Shown one piece after another: positions 1 to 6,349 of a DNA stretch of 13,262 bases. Position 1 is the first letter of the stretch, and each line of letters starts with the position of its first letter. Below the pieces are notes generated by a model. The model saw only the letters and a program-made list of their open reading frames with translations. It was not told where the DNA came from and did not search any database. This stretch comes from an uncultured Sphingopyxis sp. (GTDB lineage Bacteria > Pseudomonadota > Alphaproteobacteria > Sphingomonadales > Sphingomonadaceae). A program made the translations under genes and the position numbers. The stretch lies in NCBI GenBank assembly GCA_937957805.1, contig CALFXW010000254.1:1-13262 (forward strand), read 5' to 3'.

Positions 1-71
1 ACTGAATCAGAACTCACGCCGCTTGGGAATCCTGTTTATGGGTATGTGACCTAAAGCAGGATGTTTCGCTC

Positions 72-97
72 TGTGCCCCTGCTTTTGCAGGGGCACA
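72..97. repeat. Strong hairpin, possible terminator downstream of the acyl-CoA ligase
   Basis: A perfect 11-bp inverted repeat: left arm TGTGCCCCTGC (72-82), loop TTTT (83-86), right arm GCAGGGGCACA (87-97). It lies about 50 nt past the stop of the minus-strand ligase gene, so it could end that transcript. It could equally end a plus-strand gene lying left of the window. Neither side has a real T-run, so it is not a textbook intrinsic terminator. Confidence 0.5.
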
Positions 98-108
98 AAT
101 ATGCCCGT

Positions 109-128
109 ATCTCGACTTCGCTCGACAT
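109..128. repeat. REP-like imperfect hairpin
   Basis: Arms ATCTCGA (109-115) and TCGACAT (122-128) pair with a single C-C mismatch around the loop CTTCGC. The core CTCGACTTCGCTCGA resembles a short intergenic palindrome that I recall as common in sphingomonad genomes; that recollection was not searched. Only one copy is visible in this window, so its repeat status is inference. Confidence 0.35.
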
Positions 129-147
129 GAATGGATTGGGCTGCGTC

Positions 148-1698
148 CTACCCCGTCAGCCCCGCGCGCAATTCGGTCTTGAGCAATTTGCCGATGTGGC
201 TGCGCGGCATTTCATCGATCGCATGGAGCGCGGAGAGTCGCTGCGTCTTGCCGAGCTGCGCATTGGCGATGCTGCGAATATCCTCCAGCGCGGACGCATC
301 AACCCCCGCGTGCAGCACGACAAAGCCGACCGGCGTTTCCCCCCATGCGTCGGACGGCGCACCGACCACAGCCGCCTCTGCCACCCGCGCATCGCCCAGC
401 AGCGCATTTTCAAGGTCAACCGGATAAATATTGAACCCGCCGGAAATAATCACATCCTTGGTGCGCTCGACCAGTTCGACAAAGCCGTCCGCATCCATCC
501 GCCCAATATCCCCCATCCGCTGCCAGCGGCTGTTGTCGGCAGGGTCATACCAATATCCCTCTGCCGTTTTTTCCGGCTGGTTTTTATACCCCGACATCAT
601 GGTGGGCGACCTGCCGACCAGTTCGCCCGCCACGCCGGGCGGCAGTTCTGCTCCAGCCTCATCAATGACTTTCAACTGATGGCCGGGCGCGGGTTGCCCC
701 ACGGTGTGCAATTTGTCGGGATGTTCATGCGCGACGAGCAGACAGACCAGCCCCCCCTCTGTCATCCCGTAAATTTCGATGAGGCCGCCGGGGAAACGGG
801 CCAGCGCTTCTGCCTTCAAATCGGCTGAAAAGGGGGCCGATGTGCAATATTTGAGCCGCATGGCCGAAAGGTCATAGCTGTCGAAATCCGGGTGCTGGAG
901 CAGGCGGCGATATTGCACCGGCACCAGCATCGTGTGCGTCGCCCCCTCTGCAGACGCACGTTCGAGCCATTTTTGCGCGTCAAACTTGCCCATGATCGAC
1001 ACCGACCCGCCCGAAAACAGGCTGGGCAGAAAAACCGCCATTGTCGTATTGCTGTAGAGCGGGGTGGAGGTGATGGTGCGGCTGTTTGCCCCGTAATTTT
1101 GCGCCGCGCGATAGGCCATCTGCCGCCAGCGCATCCCATGCGAATGGATTATCCCCTTGGGCGTGCCCGTCGTCCCCGAAGAATATATGATGTTAAACGG
1201 GTCATCGGCTGCCGGTTCAACCGGCGCGGCAATTGTGCCAGCGGGGGCCATATAGCTGTCCAGCGCCTCCAGCGCGATCTGCCGTTCTGCGGGCAGCAAT
1301 ATATCGCCCAATTCGGCGTGCTTGGCTGCATCGATGAACAGGTGCATCGCGCCCGAATCCGCCACCATCGCCACCAGTTGATCCGCGCTGGCGCTGGTCG
1401 TCAGCGGGGCGGCGCACCCCCCCGCGCGCACGGCAGCGAGGAAGCTTACCGCATAGCCAGCGTTGGAGGTGCCCAAAATCGCCACCGCCTGCCCGCGCGC
1501 CAGCCCGTCGGCCTGCAATCGCGCCGCCAGCCGTTCGACCTGATCGGCAAGCTCCGCCCATGTCAGGCGTATATCACCATCATCGATTGCAATCGCCGTC
1601 CCGCGCACCTTGCCCCAATGGGCGATCAGCGCGGAAAAGGAACCAAAATCCCCGTTCAGATATTCGTCCAAATCCTGATCAGCGATGGCGTGTTGCAT
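148..1698 (-). CDS. AMP-dependent acyl-CoA synthetase/ligase (class I adenylate-forming enzyme)
   Basis: The 516-residue product activates a carboxylic acid as an acyl-adenylate and transfers it to coenzyme A. The family core motifs are intact: the P-loop IYSSGTTGTPKG (171-182), YGMTE (310-314), the ribose-binding region RMGDIGR (394-400), the hinge ERTKDVI with IISGGFNIYP (about 411-426), and the C-terminal catalytic lysine K504 in HIGKLLK. The length fits a single-enzyme acyl- or aryl-CoA ligase with no carrier or condensation domains attached. The start is supported by a GGGAGA ribosome binding site just upstream. The gene stands alone on the minus strand, divergent from aroQ, so the context does not reveal the acid substrate. 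A fatty acid or a 4-coumarate-like aromatic acid would both fit. The family assignment is firm; the substrate is unknown. Confidence 0.93.
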   Translation of the reverse strand: MQHAIADQDLDEYLNGDFGSFSALIAHWGKVRGTAIAIDDGDIRLTWAELADQVERLAARLQADGLARGQAVAILGTSNAGYAVSFLAAVRAGGCAAPLTTSASADQLVAMVADSGAMHLFIDAAKHAELGDILLPAERQIALEALDSYMAPAGTIAAPVEPAADDPFNIIYSSGTTGTPKGIIHSHGMRWRQMAYRAAQNYGANSRTITSTPLYSNTTMAVFLPSLFSGGSVSIMGKFDAQKWLERASAEGATHTMLVPVQYRRLLQHPDFDSYDLSAMRLKYCTSAPFSADLKAEALARFPGGLIEIYGMTEGGLVCLLVAHEHPDKLHTVGQPAPGHQLKVIDEAGAELPPGVAGELVGRSPTMMSGYKNQPEKTAEGYWYDPADNSRWQRMGDIGRMDADGFVELVERTKDVIISGGFNIYPVDLENALLGDARVAEAAVVGAPSDAWGETPVGFVVLHAGVDASALEDIRSIANAQLGKTQRLSALHAIDEMPRSHIGKLLKTELRAGLTG

Positions 1699-1713
1699 GC
1701 GATTCTCCCTTTC

Positions 1714-1736
1714 CCCATCGTCTATTAGGCGATGGG
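1714..1736. promoter_or_regulatory. Dyad upstream of the acyl-CoA ligase, possible operator
   Basis: A perfect 7-bp inverted repeat, CCCATCG (1714-1720) and CGATGGG (1730-1736), around a 9-nt AT-richer spacer. It sits 15 nt upstream of the ligase start codon in the 114-nt divergent region shared with aroQ. Acyl-CoA ligase genes are often controlled by TetR- or MarR-type repressors that bind such dyads, but no regulator gene is visible here. It may also simply be an mRNA leader hairpin. Confidence 0.3.
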
Positions 1737-1812
1737 CATGCGCAGCAAGCGGAAAGCGGCCCCGCCCGCCCGGCTTATTTGCTTTCCCGCAAAATGGCTT
1801 TAGGGGGCGGGC

Positions 1813-2250
1813 ATGGCGTTAATCTATGTCCTCAATGGCCCCAACCTCAACCTATTGGGGACGCGCGAGCCCGAAATTTACGGCAGCGCAACGCTCGGCG
1901 ATATAGAGGCGATGTTGACCAAGCAGGCCGATGCACTGGGCGTCACCATAGATTTTCGCCAGACCAATCATGAAGGGGTGCTGGTCGATTGGTTGCAGGA
2001 GGCAAAGCGCGCCGGTGCGGCTGCCGTGCTCCTAAACGCGGCGGCCTATACCCACACGTCGATTGCGCTGCTCGATACGATAAAGGCAATCAGCCTGCCA
2101 GTTTTTGAGGTGCATTTGTCCGACCCGATGCGCCGTGAGGATTTTCGCCACAAAAGCTATGTCGGCAAGGCGGCGGCGGGGGTGTTTGCCGGGCATGGTG
2201 CGCAATCCTATGCGCTGGCACTGGACGCGGCGGCGCGGCTGGCCCTATAA
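1813..2250 (+). CDS. aroQ: 3-dehydroquinate dehydratase, type II
   Basis: The 145-residue product is a cytoplasmic shikimate-pathway enzyme that dehydrates 3-dehydroquinate to 3-dehydroshikimate. Its length is typical of the type II (dodecameric) family. Visible signatures are LNGPNLNLLGTREPEIYG (7-24), with catalytic R18 and Y23 on the flexible lid, then N75, H81 in YTHTS, H101 in EVHLSD and R112 in FRHKSY. The usual HISN sequence reads HLSD here, a modest variation next to the substrate carboxylate site. The ATG follows an AGGGGG-rich ribosome binding site. The gene heads a plus-strand group with accB starting 47 nt downstream and no terminator between. This arrangement is common in alphaproteobacteria and suggests co-transcription of aromatic and fatty acid precursor genes. 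Confidence 0.96.
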   Translation: MALIYVLNGPNLNLLGTREPEIYGSATLGDIEAMLTKQADALGVTIDFRQTNHEGVLVDWLQEAKRAGAAAVLLNAAAYTHTSIALLDTIKAISLPVFEVHLSDPMRREDFRHKSYVGKAAAGVFAGHGAQSYALALDAAARLAL

Positions 2251-2297
2251 AGCGGCGCATAGGCCCTTTGGGGGTTCAACAGGGAATATATAAATAT

Positions 2298-2789
2298 ATG
2301 GGCGCTGACAAAAAGGACGGGAAAATGGCGGTCGATATCGCGCTGGTGCGCGAACTCGCCAAGTTGCTGACCGAAACCGACCTCTCTGAAATAGAGGTGG
2401 AGGATGATGAACGGCGCATCCGCGTTGCGCGGGGGGGCAGCGCTGCCGCCGTCCAGCATGTTGTTGCCACGCCCGCCCCCGTTGCCAGCGCGCCGGTTGC
2501 CAGCGCGCCGGTTGCCGCGCCCGCTGCGGCCTCTGCTGCTGGGGCGGACAGCCATGGGGATGCGGTCAAATCCCCGATGGTGGGCACCGCTTACCTGTCC
2601 CCCGACCCGGCATCGCCCTTGTTCAAGGCGGTGGGTGATGCGGTGAAGGAGGGGGACACCATCCTCATCATCGAAGCGATGAAGGTGATGAATAATATCA
2701 CCGCGCCGCGCGGCGGCACGTTAAAGGCGGTGCATGTCGCCAATGCGCAGCCGGTCGAATTCGACCAGCCTTTGTTCACCATCGGCTGA
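2298..2789 (+). CDS. accB: Biotin carboxyl carrier protein of acetyl-CoA carboxylase
   Basis: AccB carries the biotin that shuttles carboxylate between AccC and the carboxyltransferase in the first step of fatty acid synthesis. With the start chosen here it has 163 residues. They comprise a short N-terminal helical region with the SEIEVEDDERRIRVARG element (30-46), a flexible Ala/Pro/Val linker (about 47-86), and a C-terminal biotinyl domain. In that domain EAMKVMNN gives biotinylated lysine K129; the common form is EAMKMMN. The start is uncertain. The ATG at 2298 gives an N-terminus like homologues I recall (MxxDK...). The ATG at 2325 has a better spaced AAGGA site (2313-2317) and would give 154 residues. 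A TTG at 2268 is less likely. Ten nucleotides separate it from accC, so the two are surely co-expressed. Confidence 0.95.
   Translation: MGADKKDGKMAVDIALVRELAKLLTETDLSEIEVEDDERRIRVARGGSAAAVQHVVATPAPVASAPVASAPVAAPAAASAAGADSHGDAVKSPMVGTAYLSPDPASPLFKAVGDAVKEGDTILIIEAMKVMNNITAPRGGTLKAVHVANAQPVEFDQPLFTIG
2481..2516 (+). repeat. Short tandem repeat in the AccB linker
   Basis: The 15-nt unit GTTGCCAGCGCGCCG occurs twice in perfect tandem (2481-2495 and 2496-2510), followed by a partial third copy (GTTGCC). It encodes VASAP repeats in the Ala/Pro-rich flexible linker. Because the unit is a multiple of three, slippage would change linker length without a frameshift. Confidence 0.8.
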
Positions 2790-2799
2790 GGCGGCCGCC

Positions 2800-4155
2800 A
2801 TGGCTATTGAAAAGCTGCTCATCGCCAATCGCGGTGAAATCGCCCTGCGCATCCACCGTGCGGCGCATGAAATGGGCATAAAGACGGTTGCTGTCCATTC
2901 GACCGCCGATGCCGATGCCATGCATGTGCGGCTGGCGGATGAAGCGATTTGCATCGGCCCGCCGGCTGCCAAGGACAGTTACCTCAACATTCCGGCGATT
3001 ATTTCGGCAGCCGAAATATCGGGGGCAGATGCCATCCACCCCGGATATGGCTTTTTGTCCGAAAATGCCCAGTTCGCCGAGATTGTGGAGGCACATAACA
3101 TCATCTTCATCGGGCCAAAGCCCGAACATATCCGCACCATGGGCGACAAGGTGGCGGCCAAGCAGACGGCGGGCGCACTGGGCATGCCGCTCGTGCCGGG
3201 CAGCGATGGGGCGATCAGCGATCCGGCAGAGGCGGCGCGCATCGCCGATGCCATCGGCTATCCGGTGATCATCAAGGCCGCATCAGGCGGCGGCGGGCGC
3301 GGCATGAAGGTGTGCACAAATGCCGACGAACTGCCCAGCCTGATGCGTCAGGCAGGGGCGGAGGCAAAGGCCGCCTTTGGCGATGACACCGTCTATATCG
3401 AAAAATACCTCGGCAATCCGCGCCATATTGAGTTTCAGATTTTTGGCGACGGCAATGGCAATGCCATTCATCTGGGCGAACGCGACTGCTCGCTCCAACG
3501 GCGGCACCAGAAAGTGCTCGAAGAAGCACCATCGCCGGTCATCAGCGCCGACGAACGCGCGCGGATGGGCGCCATTGTGTCCAAAGCGATGGCCGACATG
3601 GGATATCGCGGGGCGGGCACCATCGAATTTCTTTGGGAAGATGGCGAATTTTATTTCATCGAAATGAATACCCGCCTGCAGGTCGAACATCCGGTCACCG
3701 AAATGATTACCGGCATGGATCTGGTGCGCGAACAAATCCGCATTGCAGAGGGTAAACCACTGTCGGTCGCGCAAGAGGATTTGCGCTTTACCGGCCATGC
3801 CATCGAATGTCGGTTGAACGCCGAAGACCCGGTCAATTTTGCGCCATCGCCGGGGCTGGTCACCGCCTATCACCCCGCGGGCGGCATGCATGTGCGCGTC
3901 GATTCGGGGCTATATGCGGGCTATCGCATCCCGCCCTATTATGATTCGATGATTGCCAAGCTGATCGTTTATGGCCGCACGCGTGAGGGGTGTTTGATGC
4001 GGCTGCGCCGCGCGCTCGAAGAAATGGTGATCGACGGGGTGAAAACCACTGTGCCGCTGCATCAGGCGCTGCTGCGCGATGAGGATGTCATCAACGGCAA
4101 TTATACGATCAAATGGCTCGAAGAATGGCTCGAGCGGCAGAATAGCGCCAGCTAA
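2800..4155 (+). CDS. accC: Biotin carboxylase subunit of acetyl-CoA carboxylase
   Basis: AccC uses ATP and bicarbonate to carboxylate the biotin on AccB. The 451-residue length matches the bacterial single-subunit enzyme (about 449). The ATP-grasp fold is complete: N-terminal KLLIANRGEIALRI (5-18), the glycine-rich loop ASGGGGRGMK (161-170), and active-site residues K117, K159, H209, K238, E276, E288, N290, R292, E296 and R338. From residue 159 on, the numbering coincides with the E. coli enzyme. The ATG at 2800 lies 10 nt after the accB stop; a weak GAGG overlapping that stop can serve as the ribosome binding site. An upstream in-frame start at 2734 lies inside accB and is not needed. accA and accD are not in the window. 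The last codon bases overlap the end of the convergent lipoprotein gene. Confidence 0.97.
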   Translation: MAIEKLLIANRGEIALRIHRAAHEMGIKTVAVHSTADADAMHVRLADEAICIGPPAAKDSYLNIPAIISAAEISGADAIHPGYGFLSENAQFAEIVEAHNIIFIGPKPEHIRTMGDKVAAKQTAGALGMPLVPGSDGAISDPAEAARIADAIGYPVIIKAASGGGGRGMKVCTNADELPSLMRQAGAEAKAAFGDDTVYIEKYLGNPRHIEFQIFGDGNGNAIHLGERDCSLQRRHQKVLEEAPSPVISADERARMGAIVSKAMADMGYRGAGTIEFLWEDGEFYFIEMNTRLQVEHPVTEMITGMDLVREQIRIAEGKPLSVAQEDLRFTGHAIECRLNAEDPVNFAPSPGLVTAYHPAGGMHVRVDSGLYAGYRIPPYYDSMIAKLIVYGRTREGCLMRLRRALEEMVIDGVKTTVPLHQALLRDEDVINGNYTIKWLEEWLERQNSAS

Positions 4156-4646
4156 GGGTTCAGCGCCCTGTCCTGCGCCGCGACCAGCGCGGCGACGCGG
4201 GCCTGCACCTCGGTAATGGCGGCGACGGCAATGGCGTCATCATCGCCCAGCGCCTCCAGCGCCAATCGGTCGAGCTCACTCAACGCAAATGTCGTGGGTG
4301 CGCGCGCCGCCTCGGTGCGGGTGCGTGCGACCTCCGCCTGTGCCCAGGCCTCGCTCCCGTCCGCCGCGCCCTGTCCTGCTGCCATCGCCGCGCGATTGGC
4401 GGCGAGCGCGCTTTGAAAGGCAGCATCCCCGCGCGCGGCATCGGCGGCAAGGCGGCTGAGCGCTTCGTGCAACGTGGCGCTGACCGGTGCAGGCGGCGCG
4501 GTGTCGGGCGGCGGGCTGGTGGGCGGCGCAGCGCGCGTTTCGATGGGCCGCCGGGCGAGTGATGGATAATCAGCCAGATCCGCGCTGGCACAGCCACCCA
4601 ACGCCAATAACAACAGGGGGGCAAAACGGGTGGTGACAGATTGCAT
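4152..4646 (-). CDS. Putative lipoprotein of unknown function
   Basis: The 164-residue product has an N-terminal hydrophobic segment (FAPLLLLALGGC, 8-19). It ends in a plausible lipobox (LGGC) with C19 as the lipidated residue, predicting an envelope-anchored protein. A proline-rich stretch follows (about 34-55), then an alanine-rich, largely helical region with many Arg/Glu residues (about 58-164). I recognise no catalytic motif or named family. The ATG at 4646 was chosen because it places the signal peptide at the N-terminus. Longer in-frame starts up to 4865 add sequence that looks untranslated and would run into rplU. The upstream GGGTG is only a weak ribosome binding site. The gene converges on accC with 4 overlapping bases and is divergent from rplU, so it is probably monocistronic. 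Confidence 0.72.
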   Translation of the reverse strand: MQSVTTRFAPLLLLALGGCASADLADYPSLARRPIETRAAPPTSPPPDTAPPAPVSATLHEALSRLAADAARGDAAFQSALAANRAAMAAGQGAADGSEAWAQAEVARTRTEAARAPTTFALSELDRLALEALGDDDAIAVAAITEVQARVAALVAAQDRALNP

Positions 4647-4855
4647 CACACCCAAGTAAACTGCCGCCGCCGAGCGCGCAAGCGAGTCGAAAAGCGCGCA
4701 AAATATGGCATTGCGCCATTGACAGCGCGGCGCTTGGCAGTTAGTGGCGCGGCTTTCCGGCAGGATAGTCATTGTCGGCGCGGTATTCACGCCTGTCGCC
4801 CTATGGCTGTCGCACGGAATGAAAAAGACATAATATTCAAAGGAAAGCCAAGCAG
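4647..4855. promoter_or_regulatory. Divergent intergenic region with a putative rplU-rpmA promoter
   Basis: This 209-nt gap separates the lipoprotein gene from rplU and must hold the promoters of both. A perfect TTGACA (4719-4724) is the best -35 candidate on the plus strand, but the hexamer 16-17 nt downstream (TTAGTG/TAGTGG) is a poor -10. An alternative nearer the gene is CTGTCG (4807-4812) with CATAAT (4829-4834), 16 nt apart, which would give a very short leader. Neither is convincing alone. The rplU ribosome binding site AAGGAAA (4840-4846) is clear. Confidence 0.35.
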
Positions 4856-5266
4856 ATGTTCGCAATTGTGCGCACCGGCGGCAAACAATATCGCGTTGCC
4901 GCAGGGGACAAAATCACCGTTGAAAAATTGCCCGGCGCAGTTGGCGATTCGGTGACGCTGTCGGATGTCCTGCTGGCGGGTGAGGGCGCAGACCTCACCG
5001 CCACCGCTGGCCTGTCGGTCGCGGCGGAGATCGTCGCCCAAGGTCGCGGCGAAAAGGTGATCGTCTTCAAAAAGCGTCGCCGTCACAATTATCGCCGTCG
5101 CAACGGCCACCGCCAGTCGCTGACCATGCTGCGCATCGTTTCGATCGGCGCGCCGGCCAAGGCAAAGGCACCCAAGGCTGAGGCCAAGACCGAAGCTGCC
5201 GCTGAAACCAAGCCCGCCAAGGCTGCGCCGAAAAAGGCTGCTGCCAAGAGCGAAAAGAGCGCCTGA
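4856..5266 (+). CDS. rplU: 50S ribosomal protein L21
   Basis: L21 is a 23S rRNA-binding protein of the large ribosomal subunit. The 136 residues start with the family signature MFAIVRTGGKQYRV. The basic rRNA-binding motif FKKRRRHNYRRRNGHRQ (71-87) follows, and the core ends near residue 99. Residues 100-136 form a Lys/Ala-rich tail (KAKAPKAEAK and similar) absent from the roughly 103-residue E. coli protein; such low-complexity extensions are common in alphaproteobacteria. The start is fixed by the conserved N-terminus and an AAGGAAA ribosome binding site 9 nt upstream. rpmA starts 32 nt downstream in the conserved rplU-rpmA pair. Confidence 0.97.
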   Translation: MFAIVRTGGKQYRVAAGDKITVEKLPGAVGDSVTLSDVLLAGEGADLTATAGLSVAAEIVAQGRGEKVIVFKKRRRHNYRRRNGHRQSLTMLRIVSIGAPAKAKAPKAEAKTEAAAETKPAKAAPKKAAAKSEKSA

Positions 5267-5298
5267 GCCGCGCCGCCGCATTTTAGGAGTTAGGAACA

Positions 5299-5568
5299 AT
5301 GGCACATAAAAAGGCTGGCGGTTCGTCGCGCAACGGTCGCGATTCGCATAGCAAGCGCCTCGGCGTCAAAAAATTCGGTGGCCAGGAAGTCGTCGGCGGC
5401 AACATTATCGTGCGCCAACGCGGCACCAAATTTTACCCGGGCACCAATGTCGGTATCGGCAAAGACCACACGCTTTTTGCGACCGCCGCTGGCCGCGTGC
5501 GTTTCCACGATGGCAAGCTGCGCCGCAAATATGTGTCGGTTGATATGATGGCAACGGCCGCCGAATAA
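5299..5568 (+). CDS. rpmA: 50S ribosomal protein L27
   Basis: L27 lies near the peptidyl transferase centre, where its N-terminal tail contacts tRNA. The 89 residues begin MAHKKAGGSSRNGRDS, the conserved N-terminus, followed by SKRLGVKKFGGQ, the GNIIVRQRGTKFYPG core and VGIGKDHTLFA. There is no cleavable N-terminal extension of the Firmicutes type. A TAGGAGTTAGGA stretch just upstream gives a good ribosome binding site. It is the second gene of the rplU-rpmA operon and is followed by a terminator. The ObgE GTPase gene often found next is not in this window. Confidence 0.98.
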   Translation: MAHKKAGGSSRNGRDSHSKRLGVKKFGGQEVVGGNIIVRQRGTKFYPGTNVGIGKDHTLFATAAGRVRFHDGKLRRKYVSVDMMATAAE

Positions 5569-5649
5569 GGCGACTTCCAAGCGGGGTCGTCGAACAAGAT
5601 GACCCCCCGCCGCAGCGGCGCCGCATCCGGCCCCATAAGCGGAAATTTC

Positions 5650-5685
5650 AAGGGAGACGGGGGATCATCCACCGCCTCCCTTTTT
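5650..5685 (+). terminator. Rho-independent terminator of rplU-rpmA
   Basis: The stem runs from GGGAG (5652-5656) to CTCCC (5676-5680), extended inward by CGG/CCG and GGA/TCC with single mismatches between blocks and a TCA loop. It is followed directly by TTTTT (5681-5685), and the AA before the stem can pair with the first Ts. It lies about 80 nt after the rpmA stop and before the next gene, which fits the end of the ribosomal protein operon. Confidence 0.85.
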
Positions 5686-5719
5686 GCATGGGCGTCACAC
5701 CCGTGCAAAATGATGGCGA

Positions 5720-5754
5720 TATTTCTCCCTTGCGCGACGAAGGAGAGAGAAATG
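5720..5754 (+). promoter_or_regulatory. Possible hairpin masking the GNAT ribosome binding site
   Basis: The leader segment ATTTCTCCCTT (5721-5731) can pair with the ribosome binding site and start region (5740-5753). CCTT pairs with AAGG, TTTCTC pairs with GAGAAA across a 3-nt AGA bulge, and A5721 pairs with T5753. The loop is 5732-5739. Folded this way, both the AAGGAG site and the first bases of the start codon are paired, so translation could be limited or temperature-sensitive. This is an inference from pairing only. Confidence 0.4.
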
Positions 5755-6285
5755 TTTGCACGTACGGATCGCCTGCTCTTACGCCCCGGTTTTGCGGAGG
5801 ATGCGCGCGCATTGGCGCTGGCGCTCGGTGATGATCGGGTGACCCGCAACCTCAGCCACCTGCCCCACCCCTATGGGATGGCGGATGCGCAGGACTGGCT
5901 GGGGCGCGAACATCCCCCCCTCCTCCCCCATATGTTGATGGCGCGCCGGACGCAGGGCGTGCCCGATATCATCGGCGGCATTGGTTTCAATGCCATTGCC
6001 GATGGGCAGATTGAAATCGGATATTGGGTGCGGCGCGACTGCTGGGGGCTTGGCTATGCCAGCGAGGCGGGCCGCGCGGCGATGGCGATGGCGCGGGCGC
6101 ACCATCTGCCGCCTATCCACGCCGTATATTATGCCGATAATCCGGCATCGGGCCGTGTGCTCCAAAAAATTGGCTTTCGTGCGACCGGCGCACGGACAAT
6201 CCGCCACAGCCGCGCGCGCGGCGGCCCGGTGGAGGCCATCGTCATGGTCGAGGATATGGCCGAGCCAATGCGATGCGCGGCGTGA
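5752..6285 (+). CDS. GNAT family N-acetyltransferase, RimJ/RimL-like
   Basis: The 177-residue product looks like a single-domain Gcn5-related acetyltransferase using acetyl-CoA. The N-terminal RTDRLLLRP (4-12) is the typical RimJ/RimL opening. The acetyl-CoA-binding motif A reads GYWVRRDCWGLGYASEA, in which R-D-C-W-G-L-G-Y matches the R/Q-x-x-G-x-G/A pattern. NPASGRVLQKIGF is the later motif with the acetyl-CoA contact Asn. The ATG at 5752 was chosen because it has a textbook AAGGAG site (5740-5745); a longer in-frame start at 5599 would lie across the rpmA terminator. In other alphaproteobacteria a GNAT gene often sits between rpmA and obgE, so this is probably that syntenic gene, although obgE is not seen. 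The acceptor substrate (ribosomal protein N-terminus or small molecule) cannot be told. Confidence 0.9.
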   Translation: MFARTDRLLLRPGFAEDARALALALGDDRVTRNLSHLPHPYGMADAQDWLGREHPPLLPHMLMARRTQGVPDIIGGIGFNAIADGQIEIGYWVRRDCWGLGYASEAGRAAMAMARAHHLPPIHAVYYADNPASGRVLQKIGFRATGARTIRHSRARGGPVEAIVMVEDMAEPMRCAA

Positions 6286-6313
6286 GTGGCCATTTCGAAA
6301 TTCGCTGCCGTGC

Positions 6314-6337
6314 GATCCGAAACGACAGTTTCGGATC
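6314..6337. terminator. Perfect inverted repeat between convergent GNAT genes, possible bidirectional terminator
   Basis: Arms GATCCGAAA (6314-6322) and TTTCGGATC (6329-6337) are perfectly complementary around the loop CGACAG. The repeat lies 28 nt after the plus-strand GNAT stop and 12 nt after the minus-strand GNAT stop, the expected place for a shared terminator. There is no T-run on either side, so an alternative role as a protein-binding dyad cannot be excluded. A 10-bp palindrome, ATTTCGAAAT, lies just to its left (6292-6301). Confidence 0.5.
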
Positions 6338-6349
6338 AAATATCAAGCC

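Noticed and set aside
1..60. Possible 3' end of a plus-strand gene entering from the left (frames closing at 49 and 54)
   Set aside because: Only 15-17 codons are visible in each frame and neither gives a recognisable C-terminus, so no gene can be supported.
892..1728. A 278-codon plus-strand frame opposite the acyl-CoA ligase
   Set aside because: Low-complexity Arg/His-rich translation lying fully antisense to a gene with intact adenylate-forming motifs.
2734..2799. Upstream start of accC at 2734
   Set aside because: It would overlap the accB coding end in another frame; the ATG at 2800 gives the exact conserved AccC N-terminus.
4719..4747. TTGACA as a definite sigma-70 promoter for rplU
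   Set aside because: The -35 is perfect but no acceptable -10 lies at the right spacing, so it is kept only as a weak candidate.
5599..5751. Upstream extension of the plus-strand GNAT to an ATG at 5599
   Set aside because: It would run through the rplU-rpmA terminator; the ATG at 5752 has AAGGAG at ideal spacing and the normal family N-terminus.
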